Source: Caballeronia cordobensis
GTDB taxonomy: Bacteria; Pseudomonadota; Gammaproteobacteria; Burkholderiales; Burkholderiaceae
Assembly: GCF_001544575.2 (NCBI RefSeq)
Contig: NZ_FCNY02000002.1
Span: 496,001-560,000 of the forward strand
Reading direction: 5' to 3'
Length of the DNA stretch: 64,000 nt
Numbering within the stretch: the first letter of the stretch is position 1; the number at the start of each line of letters is the position of its first letter. The notes under the pieces were generated by a model that saw nothing but the letters and a program-made list of their open reading frames with translations, did not search any database and was not told where the DNA came from. Below are positions 25,790-35,970 of this stretch, piece after piece. A program made the translations under genes and the position numbers.

Positions 25790-25993
25790 ATGGCATCGTC
25801 GAATGAAGGCAATCTGCGCGCATTCGTGCAGACCGCGGAACAGGCGGGCGGCTTCGTCTGGGTCATCGCGCTCGTCGATTTCAACGCGCGCGAAGTCAAA
25901 CGCGCGATGGTGTCCGAAGAGAATTTCGCCACCGCCGACGCGGCCCGCGACGCGGGCAACGATCGCCTGAAAGGGATGTCGAACGACCGCTGA
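25790..25993 (+). CDS. Hypothetical small protein
   Basis: A 67-residue protein starting MASSNEGNLRAFVQTAEQAGGFVWVIALV. An AGGAGGTC ribosome-binding site supports the ATG. No signal peptide or family is recognised. Confidence 0.6.
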   Translation: MASSNEGNLRAFVQTAEQAGGFVWVIALVDFNAREVKRAMVSEENFATADAARDAGNDRLKGMSNDR

Positions 25994-26020
25994 CCGTCAC
26001 GGCGCGCGCTCGCGACGCAC

Positions 26021-27052
<1,032 letters not shown>

Positions 27053-27288
27053 GATGCGCCTCCTGTCGAAAGTACGACGAATGGCGGTTCGATGAGTCGG
27101 TAGGCAAGCCGGAAGATCTGCGTAACTCTAGGTGGCGCGCGTGCCGGGTTCAAGCCGATATGTGGCCGGCAACACTCACCGAGAACGTTCGATGTTTTCG
27201 AACGTGTGCGCCGGGCGCATCGTACGGCAGGGCGCACAAGCGCGCCCATAATGCTTTCACACTGATCAACGTTCACAAGGAGAACGTC

Positions 27289-28026
27289 ATGAATCGCTTC
27301 GAAGGCAAGACAGTTCTGGTCACTGGCGGCAACAGCGGCATCGGTCTCGCGACGGCGCAGGCATTCGCCGCGGAAGGCGCGCGGGTCGTCATCACGGGCC
27401 GCGACGAAAGCTCGCTCGCGACGGCGCGCGAGTCGCTCGGCGCGAACGCGCTTGCAATACGCAACGTGACCGGCACGGTCGAAGCGGCGCGCGAACTCGC
27501 GCAACGTCTCGCCGATGCGAACGTCCGGCTCGACGCGGCGTTCGTCAACGCCGGCGTCGCCCGGTTCGCGCCGTTCACCGACATCGACGAACAGGCCTGG
27601 GACGAAACCTTCGCCATCAACGTGAAGGGGCCGTATTTTCAGATTCAGTCGCTCTTGCCGCTTCTGAACGAAGGCGCATCGATCGTGCTGAACGGTTCGA
27701 TCAACGCGCATATCGGCATGCCGATGTCGTCGATCTATGCGGCGAGCAAGGCCGCATTCGTGTCGTTCGCCAAGACGCTGTCGGCGGAGTTGCTGCCGCG
27801 CGGCGTGCGGGTGAACGTGGTGAGCCCGGGCCCGGTCACGACGCCGCTGCACGACAAGCTCGGCCTCGCCGACGAAGCCGCCGCGCAACTGCGCAGCCAG
27901 ATTCCGCTCGGCCGTTTCGGCAAGTCGAGCGAAGTGGCGGCGACGGTGTTGCATCTCGCCGCGCCGGAATCGGGCTTCATCGTCGGCACGGAGATCATCA
28001 TCGACGGCGGCATGAGCCAGCTTTGA
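27289..28026 (+). CDS. Short-chain dehydrogenase/reductase (SDR)
   Basis: A 245-residue classical SDR: the NAD(P) motif TGGNSGIG, NAGVA, the catalytic Ser in NGSINAH and the YAASK motif, and the C-terminal IIDGGMSQL. Arg after the second strand (ITGRDES) suggests NADP(H). The upstream ATG-less extension is not coding; the ATG behind AAGGAGAACG is used. The substrate is unknown. It is divergent from the methyltransferase gene. Confidence 0.92.
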   Translation: MNRFEGKTVLVTGGNSGIGLATAQAFAAEGARVVITGRDESSLATARESLGANALAIRNVTGTVEAARELAQRLADANVRLDAAFVNAGVARFAPFTDIDEQAWDETFAINVKGPYFQIQSLLPLLNEGASIVLNGSINAHIGMPMSSIYAASKAAFVSFAKTLSAELLPRGVRVNVVSPGPVTTPLHDKLGLADEAAAQLRSQIPLGRFGKSSEVAATVLHLAAPESGFIVGTEIIIDGGMSQL

Positions 28027-28080
28027 GTCCGGCGTAAAGGCGGCGCACAATCGCGCGAGGCGACCACACGGGCCATCGGC

Positions 28081-28458
28081 ATGAGCGAAAACGAAGAGCG
28101 CGAAAACGAAGCGCGCGACAGCGCAGCGGCCGCACGGGAAGCGCGCTACCGGCGTTACGAAGCGGCAGGCGAGACCTCGGTTCGCGCGGACCTCGACGAA
28201 GCCGCGGACGGCGATCCGGAAGCGCCGTTCAAGCGCGCCTGGCTGCGCCGCAAGGACGCGGCGCGTCAGGACGAGCAGTTTCGCGCGATGTTCGCATCGG
28301 TGACATCGGCCAACGACGCCGCGCAACTGGCGCGCGATTCGGCGCAGGCGTCGCGCCGCTCGGCCTTCTGGACGATGATCGCGGCGCTCGCCTCGGCGAT
28401 CGGCGTGATCGTCAATGCGGCCATCGCGCTCGGCTGGCTCGACTGGCTGCGGCGTTAG
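28081..28458 (+). CDS. Hypothetical protein with one C-terminal membrane segment
   Basis: A 125-residue protein: a highly charged helical N-terminal half (ENEERENEARDSAAAAREARYRRYEAA), a second helix, and a C-terminal membrane helix (SAFWTMIAALASAIGVIVNAAIAL). It is probably anchored in the inner membrane with the charged part in the cytoplasm. Its stop overlaps the convergent lytic transglycosylase stop. No family is recognised. Confidence 0.65.
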   Translation: MSENEERENEARDSAAAAREARYRRYEAAGETSVRADLDEAADGDPEAPFKRAWLRRKDAARQDEQFRAMFASVTSANDAAQLARDSAQASRRSAFWTMIAALASAIGVIVNAAIALGWLDWLRR

Positions 28459-28925
28459 CGAACGACGCGCACGGCGGGCTGCAGTTCGCCCCAGCCGACG
28501 AGGATTTGCTGGATGCTGCGCGCATAGGCATCGCGATGCTTCGGCGATTCCGAGTGATACGCGCCGATGGCCTGCCAGGTGTTGCCGTACTTCACCATCT
28601 TCTGCTTCAGCAGCCACGCGGCGACGAACACGTTGACGCACGGATCGGTGAGCGCGCGATGCGGAATGCCGTGACGGGCGAGATCCGAGAAATGGATGGA
28701 GTTGATCTGCAACTGGCCGACATCGATCGAGCCGTTTGCGTTGCGGTTGATGGCGGCGGTATCGCCTTTCGATTCGCGCCATGCGACTGCGCGCAGCACG
28801 AGCGGGTTGACGCCCTGATAGGCGCCTGCCTGCTCGAAGCAGTCGTCGGCGCGGGCGGCGCTCGCAAAGAGCGCGGCGCCCGTCAGCACGCAGGCGGCGA
28901 GAACGCCGAAGGCCGGATGGACCAT
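28455..28925 (-). CDS. Lytic transglycosylase of the IagB/BapC type
   Basis: A 156-residue exported enzyme that cleaves peptidoglycan glycan strands. The signal peptide is about residues 1-26. The SLT domain carries the catalytic glutamate in RAVAWRESKGD, NANGSIDVGQLQINS and AWLLKQKMVKYGNTWQAIGAYHSES, typical of the small IagB/VirB1-like members that open the wall for secretion systems or pili. It is the third gene of a minus-strand operon of three exported proteins. No secretion-system genes are seen nearby. Confidence 0.88.
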   Translation of the reverse strand: MVHPAFGVLAACVLTGAALFASAARADDCFEQAGAYQGVNPLVLRAVAWRESKGDTAAINRNANGSIDVGQLQINSIHFSDLARHGIPHRALTDPCVNVFVAAWLLKQKMVKYGNTWQAIGAYHSESPKHRDAYARSIQQILVGWGELQPAVRVVR

Positions 28926-28960
28926 GAACGTGACCCCTACTTGAGATGAGCGGACGCGGC

Positions 28961-29308
28961 TTACTGCGCGAGCGCGGTATCGATGCGAAGCTCGACGTCT
29001 TTCAGATAGATGCGCGATTCGTCGGACACGACGAGGCGCGGTTCGGGCGCGCTGCACTTGCAATCGACGGCGCGGCGCGTTTTCTTTGCTTTCTTGTTCG
29101 ACGCCCGGGCGGGCGGATCGTCGTCGCTGGCGGCGGGCGGCAGCATCGCGAGTGTGGGCAGGGGCGGATAGACCTTTTGCACCGCGGGCCCGAGCGCGGC
29201 GAGCGTTTGCACGGACGCGGGCGCGCTTACGTCGAGCGGACCGGCGAAGGCGCTCGACGCCAGCAACAGCCCCGCGGCGATGGGAAGCAGGCGGGAGATT
29301 CGGCGCAT
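28961..29308 (-). CDS. Secreted hypothetical protein
   Basis: A 115-residue exported protein with signal peptide MRRISRLLPIAAGLLLASSAFA. It has a Pro/Ala-rich middle, a basic patch (NKKAKKTRRAVDCKCS) and a C-terminal segment with two cysteines near VDCKC. It starts four bases after the preceding lipoprotein's stop, so the two are one operon. No family is recognised. Confidence 0.68.
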   Translation of the reverse strand: MRRISRLLPIAAGLLLASSAFAGPLDVSAPASVQTLAALGPAVQKVYPPLPTLAMLPPAASDDDPPARASNKKAKKTRRAVDCKCSAPEPRLVVSDESRIYLKDVELRIDTALAQ

Positions 29309-29312
29309 GGCG

Positions 29313-29702
29313 TCAGCCTCCCTGCGTCGGCTTGATCGACACGCTGTACGGCTGTCGCGCGCTTGCCGTCAGGTTTTCCAGGCTGAGCCTGACCGCGTGT
29401 TTCGCTGGCACGCCTTTCCAGATCGCCTGATTGAGGTACGGAAAATCCTGGGCGAGCGCGGTGACGAGAATCGTCGTCGGCTGTTTTTGCGCGGCGGCGA
29501 GCGCGCCTGCTTTCGCGAGGATCGCGCTCAATTGCGGATCGCGCGCGCCGAGGGCGTCGGCGGGAATCTCGAAGCGCAGGATGTCGGCGGCGATCGCCGG
29601 TTTATCGGTCTGGGCCGTGCTGGCCGCGGGCATCGGCGCGCAGCCGGTAACGGCGATGGCGACGGCGATGGCAAAAAGTGACGCTGCCCACTTCACTGGC
29701 AT
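29313..29702 (-). CDS. Putative lipoprotein leading an exported-protein operon
   Basis: A 129-residue protein with a signal and lipobox (VAIAVTGC) and a small mature domain that ends ASARQPYSVSIKPTQGG. It is the first gene of the operon with the secreted protein and the lytic transglycosylase. Anchoring to the inner leaflet of the outer membrane is likely. Function is unknown; a link with a transglycosylase-dependent assembly is inferred from the operon. Confidence 0.7.
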   Translation of the reverse strand: MPVKWAASLFAIAVAIAVTGCAPMPAASTAQTDKPAIAADILRFEIPADALGARDPQLSAILAKAGALAAAQKQPTTILVTALAQDFPYLNQAIWKGVPAKHAVRLSLENLTASARQPYSVSIKPTQGG

Positions 29703-29884
29703 CTCCTGATTGAGTCATGGCGATATGCGAGTTGTCGGCGCGCGTTCGCGCGACTTGATAGCCGCGCGCAAACGTTTCGCCAAATAGCAAGACTTGACTC
29801 AGAAGACGCCGTTTCGAGAAATCGGCGCGCGCAAATCGGGATGACCGGCGTGGCGCCCTTGCCGATATGTCGGTGGCGTGACGC

Positions 29885-30082
29885 TCAGATGCGCCACCAC
29901 GCGCCGACGCTCGGCTCGGCATCGAGCGCGCGAAGGAAGTCGGCGGCGAAGGCATCGGCGGCGAGCTGCCATTCCTGCGAGCCTTCGGCGAGATCGTGCG
30001 GGTTTTTCAAACCGCGTGCGTGGCGGATGACGGCGACCGTTTCGGTCAGGGCGGCGAGGGAGTCAAGGGTGTGCGAGTTCAT
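29885..30082 (-). CDS. Hypothetical small protein
   Basis: A 65-residue helical, soluble protein starting MNSHTLDSLAALTETVAVIRHARG and ending VGAWWRI. Coding-like codons support it; the ribosome-binding site is weak. No family is recognised. Confidence 0.5.
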   Translation of the reverse strand: MNSHTLDSLAALTETVAVIRHARGLKNPHDLAEGSQEWQLAADAFAADFLRALDAEPSVGAWWRI

Positions 30083-30148
30083 ACCGCGGTTATCGGCGCG
30101 GCGGGGTTTGACTTTAGCGTTCTCGGGCCGTCGTCGAAGTTGTACGTG

Positions 30149-30166
30149 CGTACCAATTATGGTACG
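30149..30166 (+). promoter_or_regulatory. Palindrome upstream of higBA, candidate HigA operator
   Basis: CGTACC and GGTACG flank an AATTAT spacer, a symmetrical site about 105 bases before higB. HigA-type antitoxins commonly repress their own operon through such palindromes. The sequence is direct; the role is inferred. Confidence 0.5.
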
Positions 30167-30270
30167 TTATCAACAGCGCGCGATGACATAAATACGCGTG
30201 CATAACGAAAACAGTCAAAACCGAGCAGCCATGCAAACACCCCTAAGCAATAAAAACAAGGTATTACGTA

Positions 30271-30627
30271 ATGCAGCAGTTCGTTTTGAAGGTTCGTTTT
30301 TTCCAGCAATCCCCAGGCAATGAACCGGTTCGTGAATGGCTGAGCAATCTGGACGCGGCAGACAAGAAGGCGATCGGCGCAGACATCAAAACGGTGCAAA
30401 TCGGCTGGCCGCTTGGCATGCCGCTCGTTCGGAAACTGAAGAAAGGCTTATGGGAAGTGCGGATTCATCTACACCAACGGATCGCGCGCGTTCTCTTCAC
30501 CGTAAAACACGGGGAGATGATTCTGCTGCACGGCTTCATCAAGAAATCGCAGGCGTTGCCCAGGAACGATTTCGAACTGGCCGAAGCGCGCATGAAAGAC
30601 GTCCACGACGGAGTGTCATATGACTAA
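30271..30627 (+). CDS. higB: RelE/HigB-type toxin (Gp49-like, DUF891)
   Basis: A 118-residue ribosome-dependent mRNA interferase candidate. It fits the Gp49/HigB-like family: SPGNEPVREWLSNLDAADKKAIGADIKT, RKLKKGLWEVRIHLHQRIARVLFTVKHGEMILLHGFIKKSQALPR-type core with the basic residues expected for RNA cleavage. The toxin gene comes first, the usual higBA order. It overlaps the antitoxin gene by eight bases. Confidence 0.9.
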   Translation: MQQFVLKVRFFQQSPGNEPVREWLSNLDAADKKAIGADIKTVQIGWPLGMPLVRKLKKGLWEVRIHLHQRIARVLFTVKHGEMILLHGFIKKSQALPRNDFELAEARMKDVHDGVSYD

Positions 30628-30910
30628 GAAACACGTCGGCAGCGATTTCGACGATTTCCTCGAAGCCGAGGGCATCCTCGAAGAAGCGACGGCCACCGCG
30701 ATCAAGCGGGTGATCGCCTGGCAGATCGAGCAAGAGATGAAGGCTCAGCACATGACCAAAACGGCGATGGCCGCAAAGATGAAAACGAGCCGCTCGGCGC
30801 TCAACCGGCTGCTCGACTCGACCGATACCAGCCTCACACTGACGACCTTGGCGAGCGCCGCGGCCGCGCTTGGCAAGCGGTTCAGATTCGAACTTGTGAA
30901 CGCTTCATAA
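30620..30910 (+). CDS. higA: HigA-type XRE antitoxin
   Basis: A 96-residue antitoxin with an XRE helix-turn-helix (MTKTAMAAKMKTSRSALNRLLDSTDTSLTLTTLASAAAALG). It would bind and neutralise HigB and repress the operon. Its start overlaps the end of higB. The stop is four bases from the convergent efflux gene's stop. Confidence 0.9.
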   Translation: MTKKHVGSDFDDFLEAEGILEEATATAIKRVIAWQIEQEMKAQHMTKTAMAAKMKTSRSALNRLLDSTDTSLTLTTLASAAAALGKRFRFELVNAS

Positions 30911-30915
30911 AACCG

Positions 30916-32343
30916 TCACGCCTTCTTCTTCCCATGCCCCGAAACAAGCGCCCCTGCATCGCGTGACAGCCCGAACAGGTCTAGCACGCCGACGAGACCC
31001 ACGAACGCCACGAACAGAAACGCGATGCTGAAATCCTCCGGCCCGATGGTCTGCGCATTGTGGCCGTGGATCCACTCGCCGATGCGCAACGCGATCGCGC
31101 CGATCGCGACGCCGATGCCCATCGTCATCTGAAAGAGCGTGCTGGACAGCGCCGATGCGCCGCTCATCTGCGATTTCGGCACGTCGGCGAAGGAGAGCGT
31201 GTTGAGCGCCGTGAATTGCAGCGAGCGCGACAAGCCGCTCGCGAACAGCACGACGGCGATCACGAGCGTGGGCGTCGACGGCGTGAGCAGGCTCATCGCG
31301 GCAAGCGAGAGCGCGGCGATCACGCCGTTGACGATCAACACCGGACGGAAGCCGAAACGCCGCATCACGGGCGTCGTCACGAGCTTCATCGACAGATTGC
31401 CCGCGAACACCGCGAGCGTCAGCAAGCCGGATTCGAACGCGTTCATGCCGAAGCCGACCTGGAACATCAACGGCAGCAGGAAAGGCGCCGCGCTGATGGC
31501 GATGCGAAAGAGCGAGCCGCCGCCCATCGCCACGGCGAAGGTCTTCACCGTCAGCGCCGACAAATCCACCACCGGCTGCTCCGCGCGCCGCAGATGCCGC
31601 CACGACGCGATGCCCGCCAGCACGCCCACCGCGGCGAGCAGGCCGATGCGCCGCCAGTCGGCATCGCTGCGGCCGATCAGTTCCATCGCATAGAGCAGCG
31701 TCGTGCAGGCGATGCCGCAGAGCGCGAAGCCCGGCAGATCGAAGCGGCGCTTCGCGTCCTCGCGCACGTTGTCGATGTAGCGCAGCGTCAGCAGAAGGCC
31801 GATGAGACCGAGCGGCACGTTCAGATAGAAGATCCAGCGCCACGACGAATACGTCGTGATGAAGCCGCCGAGCGGCGGGCCGATCACCGGCGCGACGAGG
31901 CCCGGCCACGTGATGATCGCGATCGCGCGCATCAGGCCTTCCTTGGGCGTCGCGCGCAGGACGGCGAGGCGTCCGACCGGCACCATCATCGCGCCGCCGA
32001 TGCCCTGCAGCACGCGCGCCGCGGCGAAGGCGGGCAGGGTCGAGGTGGTCGCGCACAGCACGGAGGCCGCCGTGAATACGGCGATCGCGCTGGCGAACAC
32101 CGTGCGCAGGCCGAAGCGGTCGGCGGCCCAGCCGGAAATCGGAATGAAGACGGCGAGCGTGAGCAGATACGCGGTGATGCCGAGACTCATGTCGGCGGGA
32201 TGCACGCTGAACGAGCGCGCCATCTGCGGCAAGGCGGTGGCGATGATCGTGCCGTCGAGATTCTCCATGAAGAAGGTCGCGGCGACGAGCATGACGATGA
32301 GCGACGAGCCCGTGTTCTTCTCGCGGACGCTTGTGGGCGGCAT
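30916..32343 (-). CDS. DHA2-type MFS multidrug efflux transporter
   Basis: A 475-residue inner-membrane protein with about fourteen predicted helices, matching the DHA2 drug:H+ antiporters (EmrB/QacA type). Motifs include the N-terminal VMLVAATFFMENLDGTIIATALPQM, the loop motif GWAADRFGLRTVF, the antiporter-type VLQGIGGAMMVPVGRL, and APVIGPPLGG. The start at MPPTSVREK has a GAGGAG ribosome-binding site. It stands alone, without a membrane-fusion partner, so it probably exports to the periplasm. The drug range is unknown. Confidence 0.92.
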   Translation of the reverse strand: MPPTSVREKNTGSSLIVMLVAATFFMENLDGTIIATALPQMARSFSVHPADMSLGITAYLLTLAVFIPISGWAADRFGLRTVFASAIAVFTAASVLCATTSTLPAFAAARVLQGIGGAMMVPVGRLAVLRATPKEGLMRAIAIITWPGLVAPVIGPPLGGFITTYSSWRWIFYLNVPLGLIGLLLTLRYIDNVREDAKRRFDLPGFALCGIACTTLLYAMELIGRSDADWRRIGLLAAVGVLAGIASWRHLRRAEQPVVDLSALTVKTFAVAMGGGSLFRIAISAAPFLLPLMFQVGFGMNAFESGLLTLAVFAGNLSMKLVTTPVMRRFGFRPVLIVNGVIAALSLAAMSLLTPSTPTLVIAVVLFASGLSRSLQFTALNTLSFADVPKSQMSGASALSSTLFQMTMGIGVAIGAIALRIGEWIHGHNAQTIGPEDFSIAFLFVAFVGLVGVLDLFGLSRDAGALVSGHGKKKA

Positions 32344-32517
32344 CGTCGGGCGCTCCTCTTCATGTGGTCGGAAGGCTGTCATTCTAGCCGCGACAGCAGA
32401 CCTTTCGCGGCTATGGTAGGTTTTGCGATTGCCGGAAAACCAGCCAAGTTTCATTCCGACAACGCGCCGACACGAAGCCAACAGCGCGCAAACACCACGC
32501 CAACAAGAGGACAGCAC

Positions 32518-33570
32518 ATGAAGTTTCGGAAACTGGGTGATTCGGGTGTCGATGTCAGCCTGATCGGGCTCGGCACCATGACCTGGGGCGAGCAGAACAC
32601 TGAAAGCGAAGCGCATCAGCAGATCGACCATGCGCTGGGCGAAGGCGTGAATCTGATCGATGCCGCCGAAATGTACCCGGTCCCGCCGCGTCCGGAGACG
32701 CAGGGCCGCACGGAGGAATACATCGGCACGTGGCTCGCGAAGCACGCCGCGAAGCGCGGCGATATCGTGCTCGCGACGAAGATCGCCGGGCCCGCGCGCC
32801 AGCCGCACAATCCGCGGCACATCCGCGGCGCGGGCAATCAGTTCGACCGCAAGAATCTGAACGAAGCCATCGACGGCAGCCTGAAACGCCTGCAAACGGA
32901 TTACGTGGATCTGTATCAGCTGCACTGGCCCGACCGCAACACGATGACCTTCGGCCGCACGGCGTATCCGTATATCGACGACGAATACACGGTGCCCATC
33001 GAGGAAACGCTCGTCGCGCTCGCCGAGCTGGTGAAGGCGGGCAAGATCCGTTACGTGGGTGTATCGAACGAAACGCCGTGGGGCGTCGCGCAATTCCTGC
33101 GCGCGGCCGAGAAGGCCGGGCTGCCGAAGATCGTCAGCATTCAGAATCCGTACAGCCTCGTGAACCGCACGTATGAGTTCGGTTTGTCCGAGTTCACGCA
33201 CCGGGAAGGCGTCGGGCTGCTCGCCTACTCGCCGCTCGCGTTCGGCTGGCTGACCGGCAAGTACGAGGGCGGCGCGCGTCCGGCAGGCGCGCGCATCACG
33301 CTTTACGAGCGCTTCCAGCGTTACAGCAAGCCGCAGGCGCTCGCGGCGATCACCTCCTACGTCGAACTGGCGAAACGCCACGGCCTCACGCCGACGCAGC
33401 TCGCGCTCGGCTTCGTCAACACGCGGCAATTCACGACCAGCACGTTGATCGGCGCGACCTCGATCGCGCAACTGAAGGAGAACATCGAGAGCGTGAACGT
33501 CGAACTGTCGGATGAAATTCTGGCCGAAATCGACGCGCTGCACGAACGTCAGCCGAATCCCGCGCCGTGA
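32518..33570 (+). CDS. tas: NADP(H)-dependent aldo/keto reductase, Tas type
   Basis: A 350-residue aldo/keto reductase barrel close to the Tas subfamily: KFRKLGDSGVDVSLIGLGTMTWGEQ at the start, and the catalytic tetrad in LIDAAEMYPVPP (Asp, Tyr), ATKIAGP (Lys) and QLHWPDR (His). The C-terminal cofactor region reads STLIGATSIAQLKENI. It is cytoplasmic and the physiological substrate is unknown. It is divergent from the efflux gene, with about 170 bases between the starts. Confidence 0.92.
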   Translation: MKFRKLGDSGVDVSLIGLGTMTWGEQNTESEAHQQIDHALGEGVNLIDAAEMYPVPPRPETQGRTEEYIGTWLAKHAAKRGDIVLATKIAGPARQPHNPRHIRGAGNQFDRKNLNEAIDGSLKRLQTDYVDLYQLHWPDRNTMTFGRTAYPYIDDEYTVPIEETLVALAELVKAGKIRYVGVSNETPWGVAQFLRAAEKAGLPKIVSIQNPYSLVNRTYEFGLSEFTHREGVGLLAYSPLAFGWLTGKYEGGARPAGARITLYERFQRYSKPQALAAITSYVELAKRHGLTPTQLALGFVNTRQFTTSTLIGATSIAQLKENIESVNVELSDEILAEIDALHERQPNPAP

Positions 33571-33871
33571 AATTGCCTGTCCGGTCAACGATTTGACCAA
33601 AAATCGCATGGCCGGGACGCGAATGTGTCAGCATTGACGTTCGCGTTTTCATTCGATATCGCTACATAGTCGTCTGTAACGCCGGGCTAACTTTTGGCCC
33701 GTACTCTGCCGTAACGCCGCCCCGGGTCCTGCAATGCGGGATTCGCGGCGCGCTCCCCGAGTCACCCGCGGTGCGGTGCCGTTCGCGAGGCACTACACTT
33801 GCTCGATGGTCCTGGTTGCCCGCTGCGGCGCCTTTCGCCACAGCGCGCTCTTTGCAAAGGAGTCGTCGCTC
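33571..33871. other. Intergenic region upstream of tkt
   Basis: No gene is supported. The stretch should hold the tkt promoter, but I could not pick out a convincing -35/-10 pair. Confidence 0.5.
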
Positions 33872-35965
33872 ATGTCTCAAGCATCATCGCAGGCCAAAGA
33901 TCTCGATCGCCTCACGATCGACACCATCCGCACGCTTTCGATGGACGCCGTGCAAAAGGCCAATTCCGGCCACCCCGGCACGCCGATGGCGCTCGCGCCC
34001 GTCGCTTTCCATCTCTGGCAGAACCATCTGCGCTACGATCCGGACGCGCCGCTATGGCCGAATCGCGACCGCTTCGTGCTGTCCGTCGGCCATGCGTCGA
34101 TGCTGCTGTACTCGCTGCTGCATCTCGCCGGCGTGAAGGAAGTCGACGAAGACGGCAAGCCCACGGGCCAGCCCGCCGTATCGCTCGACGACATCAAGCA
34201 GTTCCGCCAGATCGACAGCAAGACGCCGGGCCATCCGGAATTTCGCCTGACCACCGGCGTCGAGACGACCACCGGACCGCTCGGGCAAGGTCTCGGCAAC
34301 AGCGTCGGCATGGCGATGGCCGCGCGCTGGAAGGAAGCCCGCTTCAACAAGGGCAAGGACACGCTCTTCGATTACCGCGTCTACGCGCTCTGCGGCGACG
34401 GCGACATGATGGAAGGCGTCTCGCACGAAGCGGCTTCGCTCGCGGGGCATCTGAAGCTGTCGAACCTGATCTGGATCTACGACAGCAACACGATCACGAT
34501 CGAAGGCCACACGGAGCTCGCCTACAGCGACGATGTCGAAGCGCGCTTTCACGGCTACAACTGGCACACGCTGCACGTCGACGACGCCAACGACGCGAAC
34601 GCGCTCGAAGCCGCCATCAACAAGGCGAAGTCGCATACCGACAAGCCGACGCTGATCGTCGTGAAGAGCATCATCGGCTGGGGCGCGCCGAACAAGCAGA
34701 ACACCGCGAGCGCGCACGGCGAGGCGCTGGGCGAAGAGGAAGTCAAGCTCGCGAAGAAGTTCTACGGCTGGCCGGAAGACAAACAGTTCTACGTGCCCGA
34801 CGGCGTGATGCAGCATTTCGCGGACGGCATGGGCGCGCGCGGCAAGAAGGCGCACGCTGAATGGAAGCAGCGTTTCGACGCCTACGAAAAGGCGCAGCCG
34901 GATCTCGCGAAGGAGGCGTGGCACATGCTGCGCAACACGCTTCCCGAAGGCTGGGAAAGCGCGATTCCGACCTTCGAGGCGGACGCGAAGGGACTCGCCA
35001 CACGCGATTCGTCGGGCAAGGTGCTGAATGCGATCGCGCAGCAGATTCCGTGGCTCATCGGCGGGGCGGCGGACCTGTCGCCATCGACGAAAACGAATCT
35101 CAAGTTCGAAGGCGCGGGCAGCTTCGAGCACGACAGCTACGGCGGCCGCAATCTGCATTTCGGCATTCGCGAGCACGGCATGGGCGCGGTCTGCAACGGC
35201 CTCGCGCTGTCGAACCTGCGCGCGTACGGATCGACCTTCCTGATCTTCAGCGACTACATGAAGCCGCCGATCCGCCTCTCCGCGATCATGGAAGTGCCGG
35301 TGATCTACGTGTTCACGCACGATTCCATCGGCGTCGGGGAAGACGGACCGACGCATCAGCCGATCGAGCAGCTCGCGACGCTGCGCGCAGTGCCGGGCCT
35401 GTGCCTCTTGCGTCCCGCCGATGCCAACGAGGTCGGCGAAGCATGGCGCGTGGCGCTGTCGCATAGCAAGGAGCCGACGTGCCTCGTGCTGACACGCCAG
35501 GCGCTGCCGACCTTCGATCGCACGAAATACGCGTCGGCGGAAGGCGTGCGGCGCGGCGCGTACGTGCTCGCCGATACCGAAGGCGGCAAGAAGCCCGAGG
35601 TGCTGCTGCTCGCGACCGGCAGCGAAGTGTCGCTGTGCATCGACACCTACGAGAAGCTGAAGGCCGAAGGCATCGCGGCGCGCGTCGTCTCCATGCCTTC
35701 GTGGGACATCTTCGAAAAGCAGGACGCGGCGTACAAGGAATCGGTGCTGCCCGACGACGTGCACGCGCGCGTCTGTGTGGAGCAGGCCGCCACGCTCGGC
35801 TGGGACCGCTATGTCGGCCGCCTGGGATCGCAGATCGTGATGCACACGTTCGGCGCGTCGGCCCCGCTGAAGGCGCTCAAGACCAAGTTCGGCTTCACGC
35901 CGGAGGCGGTGTACGAGGCAGCGAAGAAACAGATCGAACGCGTCAAATCCAACGGCAAGGAGTGA
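33872..35965 (+). CDS. tkt: Transketolase
   Basis: A 697-residue thiamine-diphosphate enzyme of the pentose phosphate and Calvin pathways, moving two-carbon units between sugar phosphates. It shows the N-terminal [14 protein letters not shown], the ThDP/Mg motif CGDGDMMEG...YDSN, the pyrimidine-domain [14 protein letters not shown] and FGASAPL near the end. The ATG at 33872 has an AAAGGAG site. gnd follows five bases after the stop, so the two form an operon of the oxidative and non-oxidative pentose phosphate branches. Confidence 0.96.
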   Translation: MSQASSQAKDLDRLTIDTIRTLSMDAVQKANSGHPGTPMALAPVAFHLWQNHLRYDPDAPLWPNRDRFVLSVGHASMLLYSLLHLAGVKEVDEDGKPTGQPAVSLDDIKQFRQIDSKTPGHPEFRLTTGVETTTGPLGQGLGNSVGMAMAARWKEARFNKGKDTLFDYRVYALCGDGDMMEGVSHEAASLAGHLKLSNLIWIYDSNTITIEGHTELAYSDDVEARFHGYNWHTLHVDDANDANALEAAINKAKSHTDKPTLIVVKSIIGWGAPNKQNTASAHGEALGEEEVKLAKKFYGWPEDKQFYVPDGVMQHFADGMGARGKKAHAEWKQRFDAYEKAQPDLAKEAWHMLRNTLPEGWESAIPTFEADAKGLATRDSSGKVLNAIAQQIPWLIGGAADLSPSTKTNLKFEGAGSFEHDSYGGRNLHFGIREHGMGAVCNGLALSNLRAYGSTFLIFSDYMKPPIRLSAIMEVPVIYVFTHDSIGVGEDGPTHQPIEQLATLRAVPGLCLLRPADANEVGEAWRVALSHSKEPTCLVLTRQALPTFDRTKYASAEGVRRGAYVLADTEGGKKPEVLLLATGSEVSLCIDTYEKLKAEGIAARVVSMPSWDIFEKQDAAYKESVLPDDVHARVCVEQAATLGWDRYVGRLGSQIVMHTFGASAPLKALKTKFGFTPEAVYEAAKKQIERVKSNGKE

Positions 35966-35970
35966 CCATC

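Noticed and set aside
32344..33609. Upstream extension of the DHA2 transporter frame into the aldo-keto reductase gene
   Set aside because: It is antisense to a recognised gene and lies before a well-placed start with ribosome-binding site.
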